The translations under genes were made by a program, and so were the position numbers. From Uliginosibacterium paludis (lineage in GTDB: Bacteria > Pseudomonadota > Gammaproteobacteria > Burkholderiales > Rhodocyclaceae), in NCBI RefSeq assembly GCF_039631355.1, contig NZ_JBDIVF010000001.1, positions 558,001-622,000 of the forward strand: a DNA stretch of 64,000 nt. Reading direction: 5' to 3'. The notes beneath the pieces were generated by a model. The model searched no databases. It was not told the DNA's origin and was given only the letters and a program-made list of their open reading frames with translations. The number at the start of each line of letters is the position of its first letter. Position 1 is the first letter of the stretch. Shown here in pieces: positions 8,990-17,387 of the stretch.

Positions 8990-9195
8990 TTCAGCGTCTG
9001 GAACTGATGCGCCCAGTGGTGCGCGCCCGAGCAGGCTTCCATGCCGATAAGGCAGGGCGGAAGACTGGCAATCAGTGGCAGCAACTGATCGCGTGACAAA
9101 CGAGGTTTGACCAGTTCCGGCCGGCCTGTCTCATTGACGCCATGCACGGCGAACACGTTCTTGGCGAGATCGCCCCCGACGACAATAATGCTCAT
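8990..9195 (-). pseudogene. IS110-family transposase, N-terminal fragment
   Basis: ATG at 9195 opens MSIIVVGGDLAKNVFAVHGV and continues with LPPCLIGMEACSGAHHWA, the N-terminal part of the DEDD (RuvC-like) domain of IS110-family recombinases; the first catalytic Asp is in GGDLAKN (most relatives have GIDLAKN) and the Glu in GMEACSG. Similarity ends at about base 9000; the frame then runs into unrelated DNA. Only about 65 of the usual 330-350 residues remain, so this is a relic. The DNA on its 5' side (9196-9280) is described separately. Confidence 0.85.
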
Positions 9196-9510
9196 GGACT
9201 TCCCCTTTCGATGCTGTGTTGATGAAGCGTGGAAACTCCATCATGCGGCCTCCGCCGCAGCCTCGGGACGGGGAAGTCCCTTTCATTCGTTAGGCGCCCT
9301 CATGTCTCGCCCTTTCGATTGACAAGCGTCTCTGAATACATTTCGAGCACCGGCGCTCTTCACTGGCACCGTGGGTCAAGAGCGCGTAAGCGGGGCCAAG
9401 GGGTAAAATTGACGTGGAGCGCGACACCTACGCCGAATGGCTCGTACACCACAGAGGAAACGTCGTAGCTAACCAGCAAGGCGCCTTTTGTTCTTGGCGC
9501 CCCAACGAGT
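9196..9510. other. Non-coding stretch between the IS110 relic and the truncated membrane protein gene
   Basis: The part nearest the transposase start holds nested inverted repeats: GGACTTCCCC (9196-9205) with GGGGAAGTCC (9270-9279), enclosing GCGGC/GCCGC (9245-9258). This is where many IS110 elements keep the DNA specifying their bridge RNA. Further on, a 55-codon open frame starting GTG at 9414 after AAGGGG (9398-9403) runs to 9581 and overlaps the next gene; its sequence (VERDTYAEWLVHHRG...) looks protein-like but is unrecognised. A hairpin GGCGCC/GGCGCC lies at 9480-9501. No other signal seen. Confidence 0.4.
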
Positions 9511-10221
9511 ATGAACAAGGCTCCTACCATAGACGTCGATTTGTCAACTCTCACGAAAAAGGACACCGAGCTTCCCACTGACCTTGAACCTTGGCAGCAC
9601 GGTGATGGGTTTTTGACCGAACCACTGCCGCCGCGCCTACTTCTGTGGCATCGGGCTCAGAGCTGCCAGGAGGGGTGCCAGTCAGCGCGGGCTATTGCCA
9701 AGGCCTATGTCCTTTTGGCGTTTTGGCCTGTGGCGCTAGTGTGTGGTGTTCTTTGCAAAATCGGATTGCCACCGACGTTCGCGTGGACTGGTCTACTTCT
9801 ATCGCTGTTGCATGTCGCCGTGCAAACCTATGTGAAAGCGCGAGCCAGCAATGATGGCCAGCCTTGGGAATTGCATGAGTGGATCGACTTCGAACGCCGC
9901 CTGTGGTGTTCACGACGGACGGAACCTGAAAGCCGAAAGCCGGTCCAGATGACCTACCTCCCGCTCAACCGCCTGGCACTGGTTTGCTACGTGCATACGT
10001 TCGAGCAAGGTAACTCATATGAGATATGCCTAAGTGAGCTGACCGAGATCGGCAAAAGGACAGGTCTCATTGGCCCACCCCGTTTGAACGAGCTGTTGTC
10101 ATTCGATACCGAAGCTGAATCGTTCATCGTGGCCCAGAGGCTGGCCCAGCGCTGGGACATCACCTGCTGGCACCGCAGCAATGACACCGATCCGCAGCTT
10201 CGGCAACTTTATGACAAGAGT
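9511..10221 (+). pseudogene. Unrecognised membrane protein, C-terminus cut by the IS5 element
   Basis: I do not recognise this gene. The open frame encodes about 236 native residues before entering the IS5 inverted repeat at 10222, then 13 IS-encoded residues and a stop at 10258-10260. A hydrophobic stretch at about 68-105 (YVLLAFWPVALVCGVL and FAWTGLLLSLLHVAVQ) can form two membrane segments; the rest is polar with several Trp and Cys. Codon use is less GC-rich than the core genes, suggesting transfer with the island. No convincing ribosome site precedes ATG 9511, and a small frame starting at 9414 overlaps it, so the true start is uncertain. Confidence 0.5.
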
Positions 10222-10222
10222 G

Positions 10223-11259
10223 GGCTTTGTTGCACAGATCCCCGGCCATGCAGCGTGTAGCCGATAGACTTGCAGGATGAGCAAGCCGCCGAAGCCGAAG
10301 TACCGCACCACCAACTGGTCTGCCTATAACGAATCCTTGCGCGAGCGCGGCGCGTTGCTGCTGTGGAGCGACAAGGACATGGAATGGGCCGGCGCCCCCA
10401 GTGGCAAGCGAGGGTGCTCACCTTCATTCTCTGATGCGGCCGTCCAGTTCTGTCTGATGATCAAGAACCTGTACGGGCTCGCGCTTCGTCAGACCACCGG
10501 CATGGTCAGGAGCCTGCTGAAGCTAGCCGGTCTGGACTGGGACATGCCGGATTGCAGTACCTTAAGCCGGCGCCACAAGCATCTTCAAGCGACGCTGACG
10601 CATCAGCGCCGTGGTGAGGCACTGCATCTGCTGGTCGACAGCACCGGCATCAAGATGCTGGGCGAAGGCGAGTGGAAGCGGAAGAAGCACGGAGCGGACT
10701 ACCGCCGGCAATGGCGCAAGGTGCATCTGGGTATCGACGCACAGACCTTGGAAGTGCGCGCTATCGAGGTGACGGCCAACAGCGTGGGCGATGCGCCCAT
10801 GCTGCCAGCCCTGCTCGAACAAATCCCTCCGGACGAACCAATAGAAAGCGTCGGCGCCGACGGCGCCTATGACACGAAGGCGTGTCACGCCGCCATTGCC
10901 AGTCGGGGTGGCGAGCGCGCTGATTCCCGTGCGCAAGAACGCGAAACCGTGGAAGGAAGTGGGGATGCGCGAGCCCGGAACGAAATTCTCCGGACCACCT
11001 ACCGTTTGGGCCGGGCAATCTGGAAGAAGTGGAGTGGTTACCACCGACGCAGCCTGGTCGAAACCAAGATGCGCTGTTTCAAGCTGCTCGGCGAGCGCGT
11101 GATGGCTCGCGACTTTGATCGGCAGGTCGCTGAGCTGAAAATTCGCGCAGCGCTGCTCAACCGTTTCACCCAGCTTGGCACGCCTCAAACCGTGCGCGCG
11201 GCATAAATCCGTCGAGGTCAGGTGAGTTATGGCCTCGCGCTGATTTGTGCAACAAAGCC
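10223..11259 (+). mobile_element. IS5-family insertion sequence
   Basis: Terminal inverted repeats GGCTTTGTTGCACAGATC (10223-10240) and its near-perfect complement ending at 11259 (one mismatch in 18) bound a 1037-bp element with one transposase gene. The flanking bases (AGTG to the left, ACGC to the right) do not match, so no target duplication is visible; left and right neighbours are fragments of different genes. This fits a deletion or recombination next to the element after insertion. Confidence 0.9.
10277..11206 (+). CDS. IS5-family transposase, with an internal out-of-frame stretch
   Basis: A 309-residue DDE transposase, starting MSKPPKPKYRTTNWSAYNES as in the IS5/IS903-type group. 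DDE residues are visible: first Asp in LLVDSTGIK, second in GADGAYD, Glu in RRSLVETKM. Between roughly 10911 and 10972 the protein (GGERADSRAQERETVEGSG) is unlike relatives, while the neighbouring frame reads ASALIPVRKNAKPWKEV, the usual family sequence. An extra base near 10911 and a compensating loss near 10968 would explain this; the frame is otherwise open. About 20 residues between the second Asp and the Glu are therefore scrambled and activity is doubtful. Confidence 0.88.
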   Translation: MSKPPKPKYRTTNWSAYNESLRERGALLLWSDKDMEWAGAPSGKRGCSPSFSDAAVQFCLMIKNLYGLALRQTTGMVRSLLKLAGLDWDMPDCSTLSRRHKHLQATLTHQRRGEALHLLVDSTGIKMLGEGEWKRKKHGADYRRQWRKVHLGIDAQTLEVRAIEVTANSVGDAPMLPALLEQIPPDEPIESVGADGAYDTKACHAAIASRGGERADSRAQERETVEGSGDARARNEILRTTYRLGRAIWKKWSGYHRRSLVETKMRCFKLLGERVMARDFDRQVAELKIRAALLNRFTQLGTPQTVRAA

Positions 11260-11414
11260 ACGCCATGCGCTACATGGCCGAATTCCAGTACCGGTTCAAC
11301 CGTCGCTTCGACTTGGCTGCACTGATGCCCTCTTTGCTGACTTCCTGCGCATCCCAGCGTCCTCGCCGAAAGCTCACCATCCGTACCGCCATGCCGGCTG
11401 AATTTGCTTCCTAA
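11259..11414 (+). pseudogene. C-terminal tail of an IS1595/ISXO2-type transposase
   Basis: Directly after the IS5 right end the frame reads HAMRYMAEFQYRFNRRFDLA and on to a TAA at 11412-11414. The Y-x-x-E-F-x-Y-R-F-N-R-R pattern is the characteristic end of ISXO2-like (DDE_Tnp_IS1595) transposases. Everything upstream of this tail is missing, having been replaced by the IS5 element, so it is a relic of an earlier insertion. It has no start codon of its own. Confidence 0.7.
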
Positions 11415-11507
11415 TCAGGTTTTCATGCGCCTCGCCCAGCGGCGGGCGCCTGTGTGCGAAAAAAACACAAGTTCAGCACAGAAGCCGCTGAGCAATCATG
11501 TTACCGG

Positions 11508-11538
11508 TTGCACAGCTCCTGCCCTTTGGTCCTAAATT
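11508..11538 (+). promoter_or_regulatory. Possible promoter of the pectate lyase gene
   Basis: TTGCAC (11508-11513) and CTAAAT/TAAATT (11532-11538) are 18-19 bases apart and about 85 bases ahead of the chosen pectate lyase start. The match is only moderate. Confidence 0.3.
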
Positions 11539-11620
11539 GTCAGGCTCATGCGAAAGACTTCGAGCTCCGGCCCGTCGCCGGAAGACAACACACATGCATC
11601 AAACCGAAGGAGCAGCACCA

Positions 11621-13363
11621 ATGGTGGCAACAAAGAAAATGGGGATGGTCAGCCTTCTGCTGACGGCAGGGCTCTTGACCGCATGCGGCGGCGGGGGCGG
11701 CGGCAGTTCAGACAGCAGTACGACCAGCACAGGCAGCGGCTCCTCCGCCAGCAGTGCAAGCAGCACATCCTCGGCTGCGAGCAGTTCGAGCAAATCGAGC
11801 AGCAGTTCGAGCGCCGCATCGTCTTCGACCAGCAGCGCGGGAACGCCGGACTCGCTGGGCGTGACCGGCTGGGCCGCGGTCAACGCGGCCTGGTACAGCA
11901 ACTCGAGCACCTCATCAGCCACTACCGGCGGCAATGCAGCCACCTCAGCCAAAACCTATACGGTCACCAGCCGTACGGAACTGATCCAGGCGCTCTATGG
12001 CAACAGCGCAACGATCAATGCCAATGGCACGATCGCCAGCGGAACACTCGACTCAAGCGCGAAGATCATCTACATCTCGGGCACCATCGACCTGAACACG
12101 AACAAAGCCGGCACCTCGCTCACAGAAAGCGACTACATCTGCGCTGTCGGCACCAGCTACGCCTACAGCAGTTCGGTCACCTCAGTCACGGCGCTCTACA
12201 GCTTCGATGCCTACAAGACGCAATACGACCCGAATGGCGCATGGAAAACCAACCCGGTGGACAAGAGTGGTGATCCACTCGAAGTAGCGCGTGCCTGCGC
12301 AGCGGCCAACCAGAAGAAGGTCGTCTACATTTCGATTCCGTCCAATACGTCGCTGATCGGCAAGGGCGCTTCCGCGAAGATCATCAATGGCTCGCTGGTC
12401 ATCGGAGCGTCGTCGAGTGCCCCGGTCGACAACGTGGTCGTTCGCAACATCAGCTTCGAAAATGCTTTCGACATGTTCCCTCAATGGGATCCGACAGACT
12501 CCGGCGGCCGCTGGAACTCGGCGTATGACAATGTTTCGGTGATGTACGCCACCCACGTCTGGATTGACCACAACACCTTCTCGGACGGCAGCAACACCGA
12601 CGATCTCTATCCGCCCGTCTTTGCTGCGCCCTACAACGAAAAAGCAATGAAGGTGCAGCACCATGATGGCCTGCTGGACATCACGAAGAATGCAAACTAT
12701 GTGACCGTGTCGTGGAACCACTTCCATGATCACGACAAGACCAACCTGATCGGCGGCACCGACACAGTCAATACCACTACCGCCAGTTCGGCAGAAAACC
12801 CGAACGCACTGAAGATTACCTTCCACCACAACTACTGGAAGAACATCGAACAGCGTCAGCCGCGCGTGCGTTACGGCATGGTCCATGTCTACAACAACTA
12901 CTACGAGGGTAAGCTGGACAGCAGTGCCACCTACACCTGGACGGCCGGCATGGTCGCCGGTCAGGGCGGCAAGCTGTACATGGAGAACAACGTGTTTGCG
13001 ATCAGTGGCGGGACAGCCTCCGAAAGCACCGTTTACAGCGGTTCGTCGGATTCGACCAAGGCAGACACCTGCAGGGACACGATGAACAAAACGACCAGCA
13101 CCTACACGCCTTCCGGCACCTATGCGAGCACCTATTGCTCTGCGTACGCGTACGGGACCGGTAATGTGCTGAACGGCAGCGCCATCGACCTGTCAGGCGT
13201 CACGGCTGGCGGAGTAACCTGGACCAGCACGCCCTGGTTTGCCTCGGGCCTCATCAGTGGCACGCCGACCGCCACGCCGTCCAGCTACTACAACTACACA
13301 CCTGACAGCACGGCAAGCCTGGCCACCTCTGTAGCAAACGGTGCAGGCGCAGGCAAGTTCTAA
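11621..13363 (+). CDS. Pectate lyase (PL1 family), predicted lipoprotein
   Basis: Cleaves de-esterified pectin by beta-elimination with Ca2+. The 580-residue protein starts at ATG 11621 after AAGGAG (11607-11612); the signal peptide ends in lipobox LLTAC, then a Gly/Ser-rich low-complexity linker runs to about residue 75. The catalytic beta-helix follows: VWIDHNTFSDG near 312 (the family vWiDH motif with a Ca2+-binding Asp), VSWNHFHDHDKTNLIG, and RQPRVRYGMVHVYNN near 411 with the catalytic Arg. Upstream Met codons exist (11498, 11594) but lack a signal sequence. It is followed by the type II secretion operon in the same direction, which suggests it is the system's substrate, as pectate lyases of soft-rot bacteria are. 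Confidence 0.9.
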   Translation: MVATKKMGMVSLLLTAGLLTACGGGGGGSSDSSTTSTGSGSSASSASSTSSAASSSSKSSSSSSAASSSTSSAGTPDSLGVTGWAAVNAAWYSNSSTSSATTGGNAATSAKTYTVTSRTELIQALYGNSATINANGTIASGTLDSSAKIIYISGTIDLNTNKAGTSLTESDYICAVGTSYAYSSSVTSVTALYSFDAYKTQYDPNGAWKTNPVDKSGDPLEVARACAAANQKKVVYISIPSNTSLIGKGASAKIINGSLVIGASSSAPVDNVVVRNISFENAFDMFPQWDPTDSGGRWNSAYDNVSVMYATHVWIDHNTFSDGSNTDDLYPPVFAAPYNEKAMKVQHHDGLLDITKNANYVTVSWNHFHDHDKTNLIGGTDTVNTTTASSAENPNALKITFHHNYWKNIEQRQPRVRYGMVHVYNNYYEGKLDSSATYTWTAGMVAGQGGKLYMENNVFAISGGTASESTVYSGSSDSTKADTCRDTMNKTTSTYTPSGTYASTYCSAYAYGTGNVLNGSAIDLSGVTAGGVTWTSTPWFASGLISGTPTATPSSYYNYTPDSTASLATSVANGAGAGKF

Positions 13364-13389
13364 TCGGAGCCTGAAAGCTCTCTGACTCG

Positions 13390-13420
13390 CGGCCCTGCAA
13401 CACAGTGTGTTGCAGGGCCG
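13390..13420 (+). terminator. Strong hairpin after the pectate lyase gene
   Basis: A 14-bp perfect stem, CGGCCCTGCAACAC (13390-13403) with its complement (13407-13420), around AGT. No T run follows, so it may be a bidirectional or Rho-linked end, or a 3'-end protecting structure. Confidence 0.6.
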
Positions 13421-13497
13421 TGTTCCATGCGGCAAATCTCCTTTTGCCACCCGACCGATCCCTTATAGTTAACCCTTTCCAGAAAAACTTCGCGTCG

Positions 13498-14571
13498 ATG
13501 AGCCCACCCTTCGCCCTGCTGCGGGTCCGCGTCCAGCCGGAGTCGCCCGCTGAAATCCCTGCCGAATGGGTCGCGCTGAATGCAGCAGGCGCTGTTGTGA
13601 CGCGTGGCCGCAGCGCACTCGACAGCCTGCCGGCAGCCGAAGCCGTCGAAATCCTGATTCCGGCGGGGCGCGTGACCCCACACCGGCTGGAAATTCCAGC
13701 TTCCGGCGCGCGCTTTGAAGCCGCGCTGGTTCGCCAGGCGCTTGAAGACCGGGTGCTGGGCGATCTGGATCGCTGCATCATCGTGAGCGGCACCCGTCAG
13801 GACAAATGGCTGACGGTCTGGGTCGCCGAACGCGCCTGGGTCGCCAGTCTGCTTGAGGCCATTACTGCGGCGGGCTGTGTCGCCACCCGGCTGACGCCGG
13901 AGCAATGCCTCCTCGACGCAGGCGAGATCGCCGAGAGCCCGTCAGGCTGGATCTTTCTCAGCGAGGCGGGAGCGTTCGGCCTGTTGCCTACCCGCGACCT
14001 TGCGCTTGCCCTGATCGGCACGGCCGCGCACGACCAGCCGGACCTGCTCGCCGCCAGCGCTGACACCCGCCGGGTCAATCTGCTGACCGGCATGCCACGG
14101 CTCAAACGTGCCGCCGCAGGTTTTTCGCCGCAACTGCTGAAGCCTGCAGCCCTGCTCCTGATCGCCGCCGCACTGGTTTATCTGCTCGCCCAGTTTGCAA
14201 CGCTGCGCCAGCTCTCCGGTCAGGAAGCCGCGCTGCGCCAGTCGATCCGTCAGAACTTCGCAGCCGCAAGGCCGGGCGTACCGATCGTGGATCCGATCCT
14301 GCAATGGCGTCAGAGCCAGGGCAAGCCTGCTGGCGGCCCCGGCATGGACGCACTGGATGCCTTGGCGGATTTCGCGGTACAGGCAGGCATCGTGCTGCAT
14401 CCGCAGCGTGTGGAAGTCAATGACATGCAACTGAAGCTGACCCTCACTGCAGCAGACGCCGGCGCGCTCAAACCCGTGCTGCAGCAGAAGGGCATCGTCT
14501 TCGAAACCGGCTCGACCGACACCGGCCTTGCCCAGATCACCATCCGCCAGAAACCGGGAGGCCGCCCATGA
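13498..14571 (+). CDS. gspL: Type II secretion protein GspL
   Basis: GspL is the inner-membrane platform protein that recruits the ATPase GspE. The 357-residue protein has an actin-like cytoplasmic half (to about 205), one membrane span (LLKPAALLLIAAALVYLLAQF, about 217-237) and a periplasmic ferredoxin-like domain. ATG 13498 gives the normal N-terminus; the frame is open further upstream through the lyase terminator. It is first in a 12-gene run and its last four bases overlap the gspM start (ATGA). Confidence 0.88.
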   Translation: MSPPFALLRVRVQPESPAEIPAEWVALNAAGAVVTRGRSALDSLPAAEAVEILIPAGRVTPHRLEIPASGARFEAALVRQALEDRVLGDLDRCIIVSGTRQDKWLTVWVAERAWVASLLEAITAAGCVATRLTPEQCLLDAGEIAESPSGWIFLSEAGAFGLLPTRDLALALIGTAAHDQPDLLAASADTRRVNLLTGMPRLKRAAAGFSPQLLKPAALLLIAAALVYLLAQFATLRQLSGQEAALRQSIRQNFAAARPGVPIVDPILQWRQSQGKPAGGPGMDALDALADFAVQAGIVLHPQRVEVNDMQLKLTLTAADAGALKPVLQQKGIVFETGSTDTGLAQITIRQKPGGRP

Positions 14572-15050
14572 ACGCCCGGCTGATCCAGACCCGCGAACAG
14601 ATGCTCCGTTACTGGCAGGCCCGCAACCCGCGCGAGCAAGTGATCCTGGCCTGTGGCGGAGCCGTCCTGCTGCTTGCGATTTACATCGGCAGCCTCCAGG
14701 CCATCAACACCCGCATCGAAGCCCTGCGCAAGCGCCTGCCCGAACTCACCCTCAACAGTTATGAGATCGCGGCCGGCACCCGCGAGAACCGCCCGCCCGT
14801 GCCACGAGCACGTGAAGACCTGCGCAGCGAACTGTTCCGCCTGCTGGCCGAGCAGGACATCAAGGCCGAACTGCGTGGTCTGGCGCCTGATCGCGTGGAA
14901 ATGCGCCTGCCGCCCGGCAACGGAGAAACCGCGCTCCGTCAGCTCAATGCACTGCGACTGGCCTCCGGTTCGCGTGTCGCCAGCCTGCAGTTGCGCGCCA
15001 CCGATGCCGCCAACGCCGAGTTCACCGCCATTCTGGAGCGCCGTCGATGA
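14568..15050 (+). CDS. gspM: Type II secretion protein GspM
   Basis: A 160-residue bitopic inner-membrane protein partnering GspL. A short cytoplasmic start (with the family-like YWQARNPREQ stretch) precedes one membrane span at about 25-45, then a coiled region and a small periplasmic ferredoxin-like domain. It overlaps gspL by 4 bases and gspN by 4, indicating translational coupling. Identification rests on size, topology and position after gspL. Confidence 0.85.
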   Translation: MNARLIQTREQMLRYWQARNPREQVILACGGAVLLLAIYIGSLQAINTRIEALRKRLPELTLNSYEIAAGTRENRPPVPRAREDLRSELFRLLAEQDIKAELRGLAPDRVEMRLPPGNGETALRQLNALRLASGSRVASLQLRATDAANAEFTAILERRR

Positions 15051-15772
15051 GTCGCACCACCCGCTGGACGCTCCTTGCAGCCCTGGCTGCGCTGGTATTC
15101 CTGCTCTGCAACTTCCCCGCCACCCTCGTTGCCCGTGTGCTTCCGGGGCCGCTCGCACTGGCGGGCGTTGAAGGCAGCATCTGGCACGGCAAGGCCACGG
15201 CACTGGGGCTCAACGGTCTGGTCGTGCAGGAAAAACTGGCCTGGAAATTCGAACCGCTGTCGCTTTTCAAGGGTCGGATCGCCTGGCAGCTCGACAGCGA
15301 ACATGCCGGACAACCAGGCCACCTGCGGGCGGTGCTGGGCCTGCAGGGCGCTGCACTTGAAAATCTGCGCGTGACACTGCCGATCGAGCCGCTGACGCTG
15401 TTTGACCCGATGGTCACCGCCATCCGTCTGCGCGGCGACATCCTGCTGGAGAGCGCCCGCCTCGCGAATCACGAGCCCATCCAGATCACTGGCAGCCTGC
15501 AGCGCGTCGGCTCTGCCATGGCTGGCGAGCTGACCGCTCTGGGCAGTTACCGCTATGTGGCATCCACGGACGCGCAGGGCAATGCATCGATGGAGATGAG
15601 CACCCTCAACGGCCCACTGCTGATCCAAGGCACGGGCGCTTTTGACCCGAAAGCCAGAAAGGGCAAGGCCAGCCTGCGGCTGAAACCAGAGGCCGACCTG
15701 CCGGGCCTGTCGCCGGTGCTGGCCACGCTGCCCCGCGACGGTGACACCTATCTGCTGGAGTTCCCGCGCTGA
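15047..15772 (+). CDS. gspN: Type II secretion protein GspN
   Basis: A 241-residue protein with one N-terminal membrane span (WTLLAALAALVFLLCNFPATL) followed by a periplasmic part containing GVEGSIWHGKA, typical of GspN. GspN is an accessory component not present in all type II systems. Here it lies between gspM (4-base overlap) and gspF (1 base apart), so the L-M-N trio is kept together although it is separated from gspK. Confidence 0.87.
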   Translation: MSRTTRWTLLAALAALVFLLCNFPATLVARVLPGPLALAGVEGSIWHGKATALGLNGLVVQEKLAWKFEPLSLFKGRIAWQLDSEHAGQPGHLRAVLGLQGAALENLRVTLPIEPLTLFDPMVTAIRLRGDILLESARLANHEPIQITGSLQRVGSAMAGELTALGSYRYVASTDAQGNASMEMSTLNGPLLIQGTGAFDPKARKGKASLRLKPEADLPGLSPVLATLPRDGDTYLLEFPR

Positions 15773-15773
15773 C

Positions 15774-16970
15774 ATGGCCGGCTTCAACTACAAGGCATTA
15801 GCCGCCGACCAGAAGCGCGTGCTGCGCGGCCGCGTCGAGGCCGACTCCTCTCGCCAGGCGCGTGCCCAGTTGCGCGAACAAGGCCTGGCCGTACTGGAGC
15901 TGACGGAAGAGCGCGAAGGCAGCGGCCGCCGCCTGCGTCTGGGCGGCATGCAGCTCGCCACGCTGACCCGGCAGCTCGCCGGCCTGCTGGACGCCGGGCT
16001 CGCCATCGATGAAGCACTCAACGTGCTGGGCGAGCAGTCGGAAAACAAACGCGAACAGGCGCTGCTCGCGCTGATCCGGCAGGACATTGCCTCCGGCCAG
16101 TCACTGTCGGTTTCACTGGGGCATTTCGAGCGCGTGTTCCCGCCCTTCTACCGCGCGCTGGTGCGCGCAGGTGAAGAGTCAGGCAAGCTGCCCGGCGTGC
16201 TCACACGCCTGGCGGATTACCTGGAGCGGCGCGAGGAACTGAAGTCCGGTCTGGCCATGGCCTTCATCTATCCCGGCATCGTGATCTTCGTCTCGATTTC
16301 GGTCATCGTCGGCATGCTGACCTGGGTGGTGCCGCAGATGGTGCAGGTGTTCCAGGGGGCAAAGCAGGTTCTGCCGCTGCCGACCCGCATCCTGCTGGCG
16401 GTGAGCCATTTCATGGGCAACTGGGGCGGCTGGCTCCTGCTTTTGCTGCTCGTTGCCGCCCTGCTGTTCTGGCGGGCAATGAAAAAGGAGGATTTCCGCT
16501 TCAGGGTTCATGCGCGTCGCCTCACCGTGCCCTGGTTCGGCAAGCTCGAGCGCGCGGCGGAAACCGTGCGCTTCGCGAGCACCCTGGCCATCCTGGCGGG
16601 TAGCGGCGTACCGGTGCTGACCGCCATGTCCGCAGCCAGCGGCGTGATGAGCAACCTGCCGCTCAAGGCCGCAGCGGAACAGGCGGCGAGACAGGTTCGC
16701 GAGGGCATGTCACTTGCCCGCGCGCTGTCGGCCGCCAAGGCCTTCCCGCCCATCCTGGTTCATCTGGTCGCCAGCGGTGAGGCCACCGGCCGGCTCGACA
16801 CCATGCTCGAGCGCGCTGCGGCCGAGCAGTCCGCCGGGCTCTCGCGCAAGGTCGAAACCTTTTCCCAGCTGCTGGGCCCGGCCGTGGTGCTGGTCATGGG
16901 TGCAGTGGTCTTGTTCATCGTACTGGCGATCCTGTTGCCGGTATTCGAAATGAATCAGCTGATCAAGTAG
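15774..16970 (+). CDS. gspF: Type II secretion inner-membrane protein GspF
   Basis: The 398-residue polytopic platform protein of the PilC/GspF family. Start MAGFNYKALAADQKRVLRG is standard. Two repeated helical T2SF domains are visible: the first with FYRALVRAGEESGKLPGVL (about 125-145), the second with MSLARALSAAKAFPPILVHL and VASGEATGRLDTML. Three membrane segments lie at about 165-190, 215-235 and 370-395. The frame is open back to 15741, but only ATG 15774 starts after the gspN stop. Confidence 0.93.
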   Translation: MAGFNYKALAADQKRVLRGRVEADSSRQARAQLREQGLAVLELTEEREGSGRRLRLGGMQLATLTRQLAGLLDAGLAIDEALNVLGEQSENKREQALLALIRQDIASGQSLSVSLGHFERVFPPFYRALVRAGEESGKLPGVLTRLADYLERREELKSGLAMAFIYPGIVIFVSISVIVGMLTWVVPQMVQVFQGAKQVLPLPTRILLAVSHFMGNWGGWLLLLLLVAALLFWRAMKKEDFRFRVHARRLTVPWFGKLERAAETVRFASTLAILAGSGVPVLTAMSAASGVMSNLPLKAAAEQAARQVREGMSLARALSAAKAFPPILVHLVASGEATGRLDTMLERAAAEQSAGLSRKVETFSQLLGPAVVLVMGAVVLFIVLAILLPVFEMNQLIK

Positions 16971-16979
16971 GAGCAAGCA

Positions 16980-17381
16980 ATGAAGAAACGGATCAACAAG
17001 GGCTTCACCCTCATCGAAATCCTGGTGGTGGTCTCCATCCTCGCCATCCTCGGCGCGCTGATCGTGCCGAAGATCATGGATCGCCCGAGCGAGGCCAAGG
17101 TCGTCGCCGCCAAGCAGGACATCAATTCGCTGGTCGCCGCGCTGAAGCTCTACAAGCTCGACAATGGCCGCTATCCGGAGCAGGACAAGGGCCTGCAGGC
17201 TCTCGTCGGCGGTCAGGGCGCAAAAAGCTATCTCGAGCGCATGCCCAAGGACCCCTGGGGCAATGATTACCTCTATCTGAACCCGGGGCTTCACGGCGAA
17301 ATCGACGTGATGAGCTACGGCGCGGATGGCCAGTCCGGCGGAGAGAACTTCGACGCCGATCTCGGCAACTGGATGCAGTAA
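16980..17381 (+). CDS. gspG: Major pseudopilin GspG
   Basis: GspG polymerises into the pseudopilus piston. The 133-residue precursor has the prepilin site KG|FTLIEIL with cleavage after Gly8 and Glu5 of the mature protein. The Ca2+-binding C-terminal loop typical of major pseudopilins is present (YPEQDKGLQALV, PKDPWGNDYLYLNPG, and D-x-x-SYGADGQSGGE). It lies 9 bases after gspF with AGGAG just upstream. Confidence 0.95.
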   Translation: MKKRINKGFTLIEILVVVSILAILGALIVPKIMDRPSEAKVVAAKQDINSLVAALKLYKLDNGRYPEQDKGLQALVGGQGAKSYLERMPKDPWGNDYLYLNPGLHGEIDVMSYGADGQSGGENFDADLGNWMQ

Positions 17382-17387
17382 GCCTCC

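Noticed and set aside
8500..11414. Active prophage or integrative element
   Set aside because: No structural, replication or conjugation genes remain; the integrase lacks its catalytic domain and all transposases except the IS5 one are fragments.
11498..11620. An earlier start codon for the pectate lyase
   Set aside because: The extra 41 residues are Arg-rich and polar and would bury the signal peptide and lipobox; AAGGAG is correctly spaced from ATG 11621.
13441..13470. Sigma-70 promoter for gspL (TTGCCA ... TATAGT)
   Set aside because: The spacer is only 14 bases, too short for a normal sigma-70 promoter, and no better -35 is visible.
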